NCBI GenBank assembly: GCA_029067085.1
Contig: JAIEFE010000014.1
Span: forward strand, 246,969 to 310,968
Reading direction: 5' to 3'
DNA: 64,000 bases
From: Lachnospiraceae bacterium
GTDB lineage: Bacteria; Bacillota; Clostridia; Lachnospirales; Lachnospiraceae
A model generated the notes under the pieces. The model was given only the letters and a program-made list of their open reading frames with translations. It was not told where the DNA came from and made no database searches. Shown here piece after piece: positions 54,141 to 62,805 of the stretch. A program made the translations under genes and the position numbers. The first letter of the stretch is position 1. Each line of letters begins with the position of its first letter.

Positions 54141-55922
54141 TTAATGTAATGATGTCTCCGTAATTTTCCCGTTTTCCACCTTATAGATCACATCACACTT
54201 TTCAATCGTATTTAAGCGATGGGCGATGATAACCATGGTCTTTTTGCCGTGAAAGCTGTTGATAGCCTCCATGACAGCCGTCTCCGTATCGCCGTCCAGA
54301 GCGGAGGTGGCCTCGTCAAAGACCAGGATCTCCGGATTGTGGTAGAGAGCCCTCGCGATCCCCAGCCTCTGCCTTTGACCGCCGGAAATCCGCACGCCCC
54401 TGTCGCCTATTGTCGTTTCCAGTCCATCCGGCAGTTCCTCTACAAAGCTCTTAAGCTGTGCTTCTTCCAGTGCCTCCCAGATTCTCTCATCGTCAATTTT
54501 ATCCGCATCGATGCCGAACGCGATATTGTCTCGAATGGATTCGTCGATCAGGTAGATAGACTGCGGAATGTAACCGATCTTGGAAAGCCATGAAGGGTAA
54601 TTCTCAAAAACATTTCTGCCGTCACAGGTGATGGTTCCCTCCTGCACATGCAAAAGCCCCAGCAGAATATCCACAATGGTGGACTTGCCCGCACCCGAAG
54701 GACCCATGATCCCCACCGACTGCCCCTTCTTCACCTCCATGTGCGCGTCCGTGAAAATGGGCTTGTCCGTATTCGGGTAAGTGTAGCTGATATGGTCTAA
54801 GGCAATTCTATCCGTCAGTATAAGCGGCGGATTCTCCTCATTTTTCTCTCCTAAAAGTCCTGTCACGCTGCCGTTCACGTCGAGCTTCATGCTCTCTGTC
54901 AGATTCTCATAGAGATAGTCAAGACAGGGCTGCGCGTAGGCGATCTCCGACAGATACGTATTGATGCGGTTCGTCGCCGGCATCACGCGCACTGCTGCCG
55001 CCGCGAAAGCCGCCAGATTAGAAAACAGAGCAGTAAAATCGCCTCCCTGAAGGGTAAACACAAGAATAAACGACAGCATAGCTACGATAAAGAGAGTCTC
55101 AATCAACAGTCGAGGCGTGTTATTCATCACCGCATAATTTCTCGCCACATTTGCACCGATGGCGCCGCTCTCATAGTAGTTTCGCACAAAAAATTCTTCC
55201 CGATGCAGGACTTTTACATCTTTTAAACCGTAAATAGACTGAATCCGCCACTTGGCAATACGAGACTGTATCTGCTGATTCTTTCGGCCGATAGCATTAA
55301 GACGCGGCTTTAAGACTTTCGTAATGATGAGTGTCATGCCAAGAAAGAGCAGACCGGAGCCGATAGCGATCAGAGGACTTAGAAGCAACAGCACAATGCA
55401 GATGGACACTGCCACCACAGTCTCCGTGATCATCTGGATCAGCACCAGGATCAGTTGAAAGGCGTTGGGAATATCACTGTCTGTCAGACGGAAGACCGTG
55501 GGAATATCCGCCCCCAGATAGTCCTCGTAAGGTCTGTTCAAAAATTCCCGCATCACACGGCTGATCATGCGATTGCGGTTTCTGGTGACAAAAGTATTCT
55601 GTACATAGATCTGAAACAGCAGATAAGCATTCTTAATGACAAAAAGAGCGATCAGGGTAACCAGCATCGCGATGATGAGCTCTCTGGCCGATTGAATATG
55701 AAAAAAGGCCGCGATATCCTTCACATAGGATTTTTCCATAAACTCATCCGGCGCCATCACCGCATCCACCACGGGAACCATCATGGAAACGCCCAGCGTT
55801 TCCAGCGTGCCGCCGATCAGGATCAGAACGGCAAGACCCGCAAGCTGCCAGAGCTGTCTTTTATCAAAAAGGTATGCAATTTTTTGCAGAAGGCCAACCT
55901 GTGCCCGGGCTTGTTTCTTCAT
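54141..55922 (-). CDS. ABC exporter, lipid-linked oligosaccharide (PglK-like) type, copy 2
   Basis: The 593-residue half-transporter has the same layout as copy 1: six helices, then Walker A GPSGAGKST, signature ISGGQRQRLGIARAL and Walker B ILVFDEATSALD. The opening LIGGTLETLGVSMMVPVV and the following NAYLLFQIYVQN region mirror copy 1 throughout. The two look like diverged paralogues with different glycan partners. GAGAGG is 14 nt before the ATG, somewhat far. Confidence 0.86.
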   Translation of the reverse strand: MKKQARAQVGLLQKIAYLFDKRQLWQLAGLAVLILIGGTLETLGVSMMVPVVDAVMAPDEFMEKSYVKDIAAFFHIQSARELIIAMLVTLIALFVIKNAYLLFQIYVQNTFVTRNRNRMISRVMREFLNRPYEDYLGADIPTVFRLTDSDIPNAFQLILVLIQMITETVVAVSICIVLLLLSPLIAIGSGLLFLGMTLIITKVLKPRLNAIGRKNQQIQSRIAKWRIQSIYGLKDVKVLHREEFFVRNYYESGAIGANVARNYAVMNNTPRLLIETLFIVAMLSFILVFTLQGGDFTALFSNLAAFAAAAVRVMPATNRINTYLSEIAYAQPCLDYLYENLTESMKLDVNGSVTGLLGEKNEENPPLILTDRIALDHISYTYPNTDKPIFTDAHMEVKKGQSVGIMGPSGAGKSTIVDILLGLLHVQEGTITCDGRNVFENYPSWLSKIGYIPQSIYLIDESIRDNIAFGIDADKIDDERIWEALEEAQLKSFVEELPDGLETTIGDRGVRISGGQRQRLGIARALYHNPEILVFDEATSALDGDTETAVMEAINSFHGKKTMVIIAHRLNTIEKCDVIYKVENGKITETSLH

Positions 55923-56012
55923 AAATCAGTAAGGTTCCTCTCTAAATGATATCAGCATATCGTTCCGATATTACCTGCACATCAGACTGATGGCTCCGTC
56001 ACTACACGGAAT

Positions 56013-56945
56013 CTACAGCACGATCCTGTGCATATCCGCTCTGTAAAAATCATTGGAATCCACGTTGTTCAACCAGCGCTCCGGTGCGAGAACAAAAGTA
56101 TCCGGATCAGGGTTCAAGTAGGACGCCCACCAGCTGAAGCTGCTGTTTGCAAGAATGTGGTGTTTACAGCGGCTCATCAGCACAAACTCTGCGTAATCAA
56201 GATCTATCTCCTGATTCATAAAACCCCCGCCGCTGCCGGGCAGATCAACGAGAGTGACATCCTCCTGTCCCGCAAAGTTCTCGCGCGCCCAATCCTTATC
56301 GTTACAGAATAAATAGAAGCTGCATCCGGGATAACGTTCCCGCATAAGACGCATTCCTTCTATATAATATGCCTCCGTACAGATACCGCCGAAGAGCGCC
56401 TGATTTTCCGGCGTCAGGTAATCTCCCCTACGAACATGTACGCTAACGGAACAAGTGTTATTTATTCCCATTGCATACTGCGCGGCGGATTTTTGGCCTT
56501 CGATAGACCGCTCCCACACACCATTCTGCAAAAGATACTGTACAAGCTTATTCGTATCATATACTCGCCGCAGCTGATCTCCATTCTTCCAAAAATACTT
56601 TTCCGACTGCCAGTAACCCTCCAGATAAATGTCATCCCAGTTCAATACCTCAGGGATAAACAACTTGCTCTCTTCAAAATAGGATTTTTTTTGCCTCCCG
56701 AAAAGCTTACGCCTCACCCGATGCCAAGGCAGCATGGAGGAGTCAAGCATCCTTTGCAGCTCCCTTTTCGCGGGCCGCTCATAGGTGATGCCAAAGGGCG
56801 CAAGAGCCGGTTCTCTCTGCGCGTCCTGCACAAACCCTGACACGTCATCGATCTTTACCTCTCTGCCAAGGTCTTTCAATTGCAAATACAGGGCGTACTG
56901 GAACATCTGGTTGCCAAGCCCGCCCGCAAGCTGTATGATGACCAA
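56013..56945 (-). CDS. GT11-like alpha-1,2-fucosyltransferase, copy 3
   Basis: The 310-residue protein has all three GT11 motifs: VIIQLAGGLGNQMFQYALY, VSVHVRRGDYLT and ILANSSFSWWASYLNP. It closely resembles the copy at 42814. It should add an alpha-1,2-linked fucose-type sugar. The start is a TTG at 56945 with GGAG 11 nt upstream. The GT2 gene precedes it by 46 nt. Confidence 0.87.
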   Translation of the reverse strand: MVIIQLAGGLGNQMFQYALYLQLKDLGREVKIDDVSGFVQDAQREPALAPFGITYERPAKRELQRMLDSSMLPWHRVRRKLFGRQKKSYFEESKLFIPEVLNWDDIYLEGYWQSEKYFWKNGDQLRRVYDTNKLVQYLLQNGVWERSIEGQKSAAQYAMGINNTCSVSVHVRRGDYLTPENQALFGGICTEAYYIEGMRLMRERYPGCSFYLFCNDKDWARENFAGQEDVTLVDLPGSGGGFMNQEIDLDYAEFVLMSRCKHHILANSSFSWWASYLNPDPDTFVLAPERWLNNVDSNDFYRADMHRIVL

Positions 56946-56991
56946 TGTACTTTCGTCTCCTCATCAATCCGCGCCAATATAATAACGCACG

Positions 56992-58122
56992 CTATTTACA
57001 TATGCCAAGCAGTTTTTTCACCTGCCTCTTAAGTGGAACCAGCACCTGTTCATCCAGGCAACGCCTTCTGTAGTAAGCCTCGGGAGAACGGTAAAACCGC
57101 TGCAGTTTTCTGATATCCCTCGCGTCTGCGCAAGGCACTGCAAAGGCGGCAAGCGCCCGCTCCTTCTCCTGTCTCAGAATTCCTTCCAGTTTTTGCAGAT
57201 ACTCTGCCGTCTCCCCTGATTCCTCAGACCGCATCGTCCCCTCCTCACTCACGACCCGTGTCGCCTCATTCCTGCGCAGATCGCCGTAAAAGAGCAGAAG
57301 TCTCTTATAGAAGAAATAGTCGTGGGTCAGTGCGAGATCCTCCCTGCCAAGGTCTCGCAGGAAGGCTGTCTTCTCATGATAAGCCGGAATCTGATCCGTA
57401 AAGGTGCGCGGATTGATCCTTCGGTTCATGATACTGCCCTCTCTGTCTATTATATAGTTATACAAAGCAGTGTCAAGGTAAATACAGCGTTCGGCCTGCG
57501 CCAGCGCCTCTGTGGCAAACATGATATCCTCATACCATTTCCCTGCTGGAAAGGACACATTATCAAGGATTTCTCTCCGATACAGCTTATTCCAGGCCGC
57601 ATTCTGAATCTGAAATTCCTCCCGCTCTTCCACATAAGCAGCGAGCGCCTCCTGTCCCTCAAAAAGAACAGCTCTGTCCAGTGATCCGTCTATCGTATGG
57701 TCGTGTGCCACCTGTCTGTAGCGGCAGACTGCAATATCAGCCTTTTGATCGATGAGGGCGCTGAGCAGTTTCTCATACATATCCGGATCGATCCAATCAT
57801 CTCCGTCCACATAACCGATGTAGTTTCCGTGTGCCTTCGTGATTCCCACATTTCTCGCCTGCGCAGGTCCCTCATTTTCTTTGTGGATCACAGACACACG
57901 GGGATCGGCCGCCGCCAGCTCATCACAGATTTCTCCCGTCCGGTCTGTAGAGCCGTCATCCACCACAATAATCTCCAGATTGCGGTAAGTCTGTCCGCAG
58001 ACAGAAAGGACGCCCCGCTCAATATAGGCTTCTATATTGTAGGCCGTGACGATCACGGAGAGCAGTCCCTCCTGTCCCTCTCTCTGAAATTCCGGCGGAC
58101 GATATCCCTCTAAAATGATCAT
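56992..58122 (-). CDS. GT2 glycosyltransferase
   Basis: The 376-residue protein has LLSVIVTAYNIEAYIERGV, VVDDGSTDRTGEICDELA, GPAQARNVGITKAHGN and YVDGDDWID, the full GT-A set. The C-terminal half is helical and basic. The ATG at 58122 is preferred because it overlaps the stop of a short upstream frame (TGATG) and the conserved fold starts soon after; the 27 codons of in-frame upstream sequence (Arg- and Gly-rich) do not look like a transferase N-terminus. Confidence 0.85.
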   Translation of the reverse strand: MIILEGYRPPEFQREGQEGLLSVIVTAYNIEAYIERGVLSVCGQTYRNLEIIVVDDGSTDRTGEICDELAAADPRVSVIHKENEGPAQARNVGITKAHGNYIGYVDGDDWIDPDMYEKLLSALIDQKADIAVCRYRQVAHDHTIDGSLDRAVLFEGQEALAAYVEEREEFQIQNAAWNKLYRREILDNVSFPAGKWYEDIMFATEALAQAERCIYLDTALYNYIIDREGSIMNRRINPRTFTDQIPAYHEKTAFLRDLGREDLALTHDYFFYKRLLLFYGDLRRNEATRVVSEEGTMRSEESGETAEYLQKLEGILRQEKERALAAFAVPCADARDIRKLQRFYRSPEAYYRRRCLDEQVLVPLKRQVKKLLGICK

Positions 58123-58223
58123 CAGCAATCCCTCTCCTCTCGCGCCGCCATCCAATGCCTCTCTATGGCGTCTTCTCTCTGAAAGAGCCGGCAGCACATA
58201 CAAAACCGCTTGATATTCTTCAT
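58122..58223 (-). CDS. Small Cys-rich ORF coupled to a GT2 gene (33 aa)
   Basis: A 33-codon frame (MKNIKRFCMCCRLFQR..., ending EERDC) has AAGGA six nt before its ATG, and its TGA overlaps the ATG of the GT2 gene (TGATG). Three Cys lie at 8, 10 and 11 and one at the C-terminus, which could bind zinc. It may be a real small protein or a leader that couples translation of the GT2. I do not recognise it. Confidence 0.5.
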   Translation of the reverse strand: MKNIKRFCMCCRLFQREDAIERHWMAAREERDC

Positions 58224-58363
58224 ATCATTTCCTTGTTATCTGTATTCTATATGTTATCTAACACCAATCATCCGTTATGAAATCATTTGCCAATTTTCTG
58301 CTATTGTCTCATAACATCTGTTTCTCCTGTTTTTACCGGCTTTTCAAGCGCCCAATAATTAAT

Positions 58364-60319
58364 TTATAATTTAATTTTCTCGCCATCAATCCACTGCTGA
58401 AGCATCAAAACATACCAAATCTGCGGCTTCCAGACATTCTTCGTAATATAATCTTCCCATAATTTTCTTACTCTCATAGTGTTCAACAAGCCCTGCCTGT
58501 TCAGTCTCGCCGGCTCCAGCAGACTTTCTGCCCACTCTCTGAGCCCCGGCTGGCACAACCACCGGTGCAGCGGAATAGAAAATCCTTTTTTGGGCCTCTC
58601 CATCAGCTCGCGGGGTACATAACGGTACAAAATGTCCCGCAAAAGTTTCTTGCTGACCCCGCTCTCCGTTTTATAAGAGACAGGAAGTCTCCATGCAAAC
58701 TCGACCACATCCCGATCAAGCAGGGGCACCCGTGTTTCTAAAGAGACCGCCATAGCCGTCCTGTCCACCTTTGTTAAGATATCGTCGGGATGATACATCA
58801 AAAGATCCATCAGCATCAGATTATGCTGCCCGTCCTCGAGAAGGCCCGCAGGATAATCATCCATCCAGGTTCTCCCCGCACATCTCGTCTGTACGGTATC
58901 CCATATGCCAAAATCCCCGATATGATCCCTCCTGTCCCGCCTGATCAGATCTAGGCCCTCCCCGATCTCCGAGCGCAGATACATATCCTCAATGGAATGT
59001 GCCCCGAGAAGTCGTGCTCTGGCGGCCACAGGGGCGTCAAACGCGGGAGAGACTGCGCCCAGAAGAGCGCTCACCGGCATCCGCAGAGCAGCGGGCAGTT
59101 TCTTCGCTTTATTCCAGATACGCGGAATAGAATAATAAGTGTTATATCCGCAGAAAAGCTCGTCTCCGCCATCACCGCTGAGAGAGACTGTCACATGTTC
59201 CTTCGTGATCCTGCTCACCAGATAGGTGGGAATTTGCGAAGAATCCGCAAAAGGCTCTCCGAACATCCCCGCGAGAGAAGGAATCACACCTCTGGCATCC
59301 TCCTCTGTAATATAGACTTCCGTGTGCTCCGTCCCCAGACAGGCCGCAATCTCTTTCGCTACGGGAGCTTCATTAAATTGCTCTTCCCACATTCCTATCG
59401 TGAAGGTTTTGACCTTTCCGGCACTTTGCTCCTGCATAAGCGACACTATCGTGCTGCTGTCGATCCCGGCGGAGAGAAAAGCCCCCACAGGCACATCTGC
59501 CACCATCTGTCCGGCGATGGCTTCCCTTAAAAGCCGTTCCAGCTCGTCGGCCGCTTCCGACGCAGTTCCGGAAAAGAGGTTTTTCTGCCCCAAAACAGCC
59601 GTTTCCATCATAGACCAATAGGTCAAAATCTCCGGTTTGTCAAATGGTGATTTAATCTTTAATATTTTACCGGGTTCCAGCTTCCAGATTCCCCGGTAGA
59701 TAGAATAGGGCGCTGAAATATACCCATAACGCATGTAATCGCCCAATACATCTACGTTGACCGAATTGGTAAATCCATCCAGAGAGGCAATGGAACGGAG
59801 GTCGGAAGCAAAGACAAACGCCCCGTCATTCTCTCCATTGTTTATATCATCTTTTAATATTCCATAATATAAAGGTTTCTCTCCAACGCGGTCCCGCGCC
59901 AAAAATAACGCATGTTCCACCTTGTCAAATAACGCAATTGCAAACATACCCTTTGCTAATTTCAGTGTATCTACAAGGCCGTAGGCTGCAATTGCCTCCA
60001 CCAGCGTCTCCGTGTCAGAAGTCCCTCGAAAGCTCTGTATCCTTCCCTCCGCTAAAAGCTTTTTGCGGATCATATCATGGTTGTATATCTCCCCGTTGTA
60101 GGTGATCACATACCTGCCGTCACGGGAAACCATCGGCTGCGCTCCCGTAGGACTTAAATCCACGATAGCAAGACGTCTGTGTCCTAACACCACACGATGA
60201 TCGTCGGAGGTCCAAACACCGAAAGCATCCGGCCCCCGATGGTACATTTTATCGCACATACGCTCAATATTCTTCTGCCAGTCTCCCTTAAAATTGCAAA
60301 AACCTGCGATTCCACACAT
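58364..60319 (-). CDS. asnB: Glutamine-dependent asparagine synthase family protein
   Basis: The 651-residue protein begins MCGIAGFCNFKGDW, so the glutaminase nucleophile Cys2 is present. The N-domain continues with HRGPDAFGVW, GHRRLAIVD and TYNGEIYNHD. The synthetase domain has VGAFLSAGIDSSTIVSL near 275-290 and SGDGGDELFCGY near 380. It amidates a carboxylate using glutamine and ATP. In glycan loci such homologues are thought to amidate uronic acids or peptide-like substituents. A housekeeping role in Asn synthesis is possible, but the location argues for the first. The start follows the SGNH gene's stop by 7 nt. Confidence 0.87.
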   Translation of the reverse strand: MCGIAGFCNFKGDWQKNIERMCDKMYHRGPDAFGVWTSDDHRVVLGHRRLAIVDLSPTGAQPMVSRDGRYVITYNGEIYNHDMIRKKLLAEGRIQSFRGTSDTETLVEAIAAYGLVDTLKLAKGMFAIALFDKVEHALFLARDRVGEKPLYYGILKDDINNGENDGAFVFASDLRSIASLDGFTNSVNVDVLGDYMRYGYISAPYSIYRGIWKLEPGKILKIKSPFDKPEILTYWSMMETAVLGQKNLFSGTASEAADELERLLREAIAGQMVADVPVGAFLSAGIDSSTIVSLMQEQSAGKVKTFTIGMWEEQFNEAPVAKEIAACLGTEHTEVYITEEDARGVIPSLAGMFGEPFADSSQIPTYLVSRITKEHVTVSLSGDGGDELFCGYNTYYSIPRIWNKAKKLPAALRMPVSALLGAVSPAFDAPVAARARLLGAHSIEDMYLRSEIGEGLDLIRRDRRDHIGDFGIWDTVQTRCAGRTWMDDYPAGLLEDGQHNLMLMDLLMYHPDDILTKVDRTAMAVSLETRVPLLDRDVVEFAWRLPVSYKTESGVSKKLLRDILYRYVPRELMERPKKGFSIPLHRWLCQPGLREWAESLLEPARLNRQGLLNTMRVRKLWEDYITKNVWKPQIWYVLMLQQWIDGEKIKL

Positions 60320-60326
60320 GTGTTAT

Positions 60327-61457
60327 TTATTCCTCCGCCATCTCTGCGTAATCCTCATTCTCAATCCGCTCTCTGACCGTTTTCACAGCTTCAGCCTGCT
60401 TTTCCTGCCACAGGGTATAGGCCTCATCCCAGGAAGTGTAGGCAGTGTCCCCACGATGATCCGGTAGGTTGTAATGCTTCCCTAGATACTTCTTCAGAAA
60501 ATCCGTGCACTTCTCAGCTCCCACAGCGTTGGTATGACTGCCGTAATCCGCAAAATCCTCTTCGAAAACGATGCCGATCTCCTCATAGCAGTCATTCATA
60601 TTTAAGAAAGGATAGCCATAAGAAGCCGTAATCTCTTCCATATAGTTAAACATCTGCTGCTCTTCCAGCGATTCCCCGTAGGGCGAAACCAGAAACAATG
60701 CCTGCTTGTCTCCCTTTTCCAAAAACAAAAGCAGATCTCTTAAATGCTCTTCCTGCTCCGGCGGAATCGGCCTCGTTCCTTCAGCACCGCCACAATCCGG
60801 CATCGGCTGCGGTCCCACCTCATCCCGGAAAGTATAGCCCTTCAGCGGATGGCTGTTACAGTAGAACATATTGGCCCACTCCGAAGGAAGCGCCAGCATT
60901 TTCCAGTTGGTATGATACTTCATAATGTCAAAATAATAGCTTAAGCGGCCTTCCTCGTCATTTTCCGGCACCAGTCCCTGTATCGCCCGCACCCGCAAAG
61001 GCGAGTAGCGCAGATTGTCCGTCACGCCCCGCGTATAGGCCATATTATCCATCAATCCCTGCTCTTCCATGGTAAACATGCGCATCTCAAAAATATAGAG
61101 CTGAGGTGACTGGGTCTTCTCTGCCTCCTCCATCAGATATTTCATTGCCGCAGGGCGCTGTACATTAGTAGAGAGCGGGTACATCGCTACCCCCGTCTCT
61201 CCCCAAAGCTTGGGGGCAGCATAATAAGGAAACACCGGACTGGAGCCGATCATCACCACGTCCAGGCTATCCCTCTTCTCGGCATAGAAGCCCGCAAACC
61301 GATCCTTCACATCGCCGTTCGTTCTTACCATATAAGAAACAGGCAGAAGGATTACGCAAAAAAGCGCAAGAAAGCAAGCGGCCTGCAGCAGCCACATTTT
61401 TTTTAAACTCCTATTCTGTTCTACGCTCTGCTTTGCATCGGAACTTATTTTACACAC
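60327..61457 (-). CDS. DltD/AlgJ-like SGNH-fold membrane-anchored protein
   Basis: The 376-residue protein has one N-terminal helix (about 22-43), then an SGNH-type domain. VVMIGSSPVFPYY has the GSS nucleophile motif at 71-73, and DYGSHTNAVGAEK near 307 has the late Asp/His pair. DltD and AlgJ/AlgX-type proteins of this fold act outside in D-alanylation or O-acetylation of surface polymers. The start is GTG with GGAG 7 nt upstream. The neighbouring asparagine synthase homologue suggests joint modification of the glycan. Confidence 0.72.
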   Translation of the reverse strand: MCKISSDAKQSVEQNRSLKKMWLLQAACFLALFCVILLPVSYMVRTNGDVKDRFAGFYAEKRDSLDVVMIGSSPVFPYYAAPKLWGETGVAMYPLSTNVQRPAAMKYLMEEAEKTQSPQLYIFEMRMFTMEEQGLMDNMAYTRGVTDNLRYSPLRVRAIQGLVPENDEEGRLSYYFDIMKYHTNWKMLALPSEWANMFYCNSHPLKGYTFRDEVGPQPMPDCGGAEGTRPIPPEQEEHLRDLLLFLEKGDKQALFLVSPYGESLEEQQMFNYMEEITASYGYPFLNMNDCYEEIGIVFEEDFADYGSHTNAVGAEKCTDFLKKYLGKHYNLPDHRGDTAYTSWDEAYTLWQEKQAEAVKTVRERIENEDYAEMAEE

Positions 61458-61484
61458 AACGCCTCTCCAATATCATTTGTTATT

Positions 61485-62591
61485 CTATTTTATAATGCCG
61501 TCAAAATACGCCTTCCAAAGTATATTCACCCGCTCCGGAGCAAGCCTATCCTGAATTTTCGCCGCTTCCCTGCCAAGTTTGTCCGCATAGGCCGAATCGC
61601 TCAATATACTCTCCATAGCGCTTTCCAACGCCTTCCGGTCTCCCGCAGGAATGATCAGACCGTTTATGCCGTCCTCCACGAGTTCCTCTGTGCCGCCGCT
61701 TGGCACATCCGTGGCGATTACAGGAAGGCCCAGAGCCAGCGCCTCGATCAACGCATTGGAAACTCCTTCTGAATAAGAAGTGAGCAAAAAGAGCGAAGCA
61801 CGTTCAATCCGCCTTGCTACATCCGCCACCACGCCAGGCAGTAAAACGTGGTCTGCAATACCCAGTTTCTGCGCTAATTCTTCTATAGAAGAACGAAGTT
61901 CTCCATCTCCGTAGATCACCAGCTCGTAATCGGGATACCTGTCCCGCAGCGCGGCAAAGGCACGAAGCTGCATCTCGTGGTTCTTATTGGCATCCATACG
62001 TCCCACCGACACGATTCGCTTTTCCCGCTCCCCCTCATATCTGGGTCTGATAAAGTCAGGATTCAGGGAGTTTGGCAGGATAACAGCCTTCTCTCCCACC
62101 TTCTTACAAAAAAAGCTGCGGGATCTTTCCGTCTGCAGAATGATCCCCGCCGCCCGGGAAAACAGGATATCCGCAAGCAGGCGCATCAATTTCGTGGGAT
62201 ATTCCTCTTTTGCCTCCCCCACTACCGAGACAACAGGTTTCGTCTTTGTCCCCCATGTAGTTACAACAGCCATAAAATTATTTTTCCCGATACAGGAGAG
62301 AACCAGATCCGGTTTCTGTTCTTTCCATATCGCATGCAATTTATTGAGTCTGCGAAAAAAATTGATCACTCGGCTTCGAGTTACTCTCTCCGCCTCAATA
62401 TCAGACAAAATCCTCCCGACTCCCTCCGGCAGATCATACTCCTCCTCGACCCGGTACTGGGTCACCATAATGACCTCGTAACCTTCCCTCCGAAAGTAGT
62501 CCGCCAGATTTACGAACACCCGTTCCGCTCCTCCCTTTCTGAGGGCTCCAATATAAAAAGCTATTTTTTTCTCCTCATTTTTCTCCTTCAT
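61485..62591 (-). CDS. GT4 glycosyltransferase
   Basis: The 368-residue protein starts KIAFYIGALRKGGAERVFVNLA with the GT4 glycine loop. VSVGRMDANKNHEMQLRAFA and LLTSYSEGVSNALIEALALGLPVIATD give the donor site, with both Glu residues in place. It adds a sugar in the cytoplasm. A 214-bp AT-rich spacer separates it from the partial asparagine synthase gene; I see no certain promoter there. Confidence 0.87.
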   Translation of the reverse strand: MKEKNEEKKIAFYIGALRKGGAERVFVNLADYFRREGYEVIMVTQYRVEEEYDLPEGVGRILSDIEAERVTRSRVINFFRRLNKLHAIWKEQKPDLVLSCIGKNNFMAVVTTWGTKTKPVVSVVGEAKEEYPTKLMRLLADILFSRAAGIILQTERSRSFFCKKVGEKAVILPNSLNPDFIRPRYEGEREKRIVSVGRMDANKNHEMQLRAFAALRDRYPDYELVIYGDGELRSSIEELAQKLGIADHVLLPGVVADVARRIERASLFLLTSYSEGVSNALIEALALGLPVIATDVPSGGTEELVEDGINGLIIPAGDRKALESAMESILSDSAYADKLGREAAKIQDRLAPERVNILWKAYFDGIIK

Positions 62592-62805
62592 AGGCTTGCA
62601 TAAATTCCTTCATTTTTTGACAAAACCCTTGTGTCTTCGTGATTTAATCCTGCATTTTCTTCAAAAATCGGCAAAAATTGCATTCTTAATTAAATTCTCA
62701 TTTATTTTTGCCATTTTAAATCTGATAAAAATTCATTAATTTTTCTGAAAATTCATTTTGAAAATCCCCAAAATAACAGTTGCAATTCGTTCATTTTATA
62801 ATATC

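Noticed and set aside
62588..62683. 31-codon minus-strand frame whose TGA overlaps the GT4 start at 62591 (ATGA)
   Set aside because: It has no ribosome site, lies in an AT-rich spacer and has no recognisable pattern, unlike the small ORF at 58122-58223.
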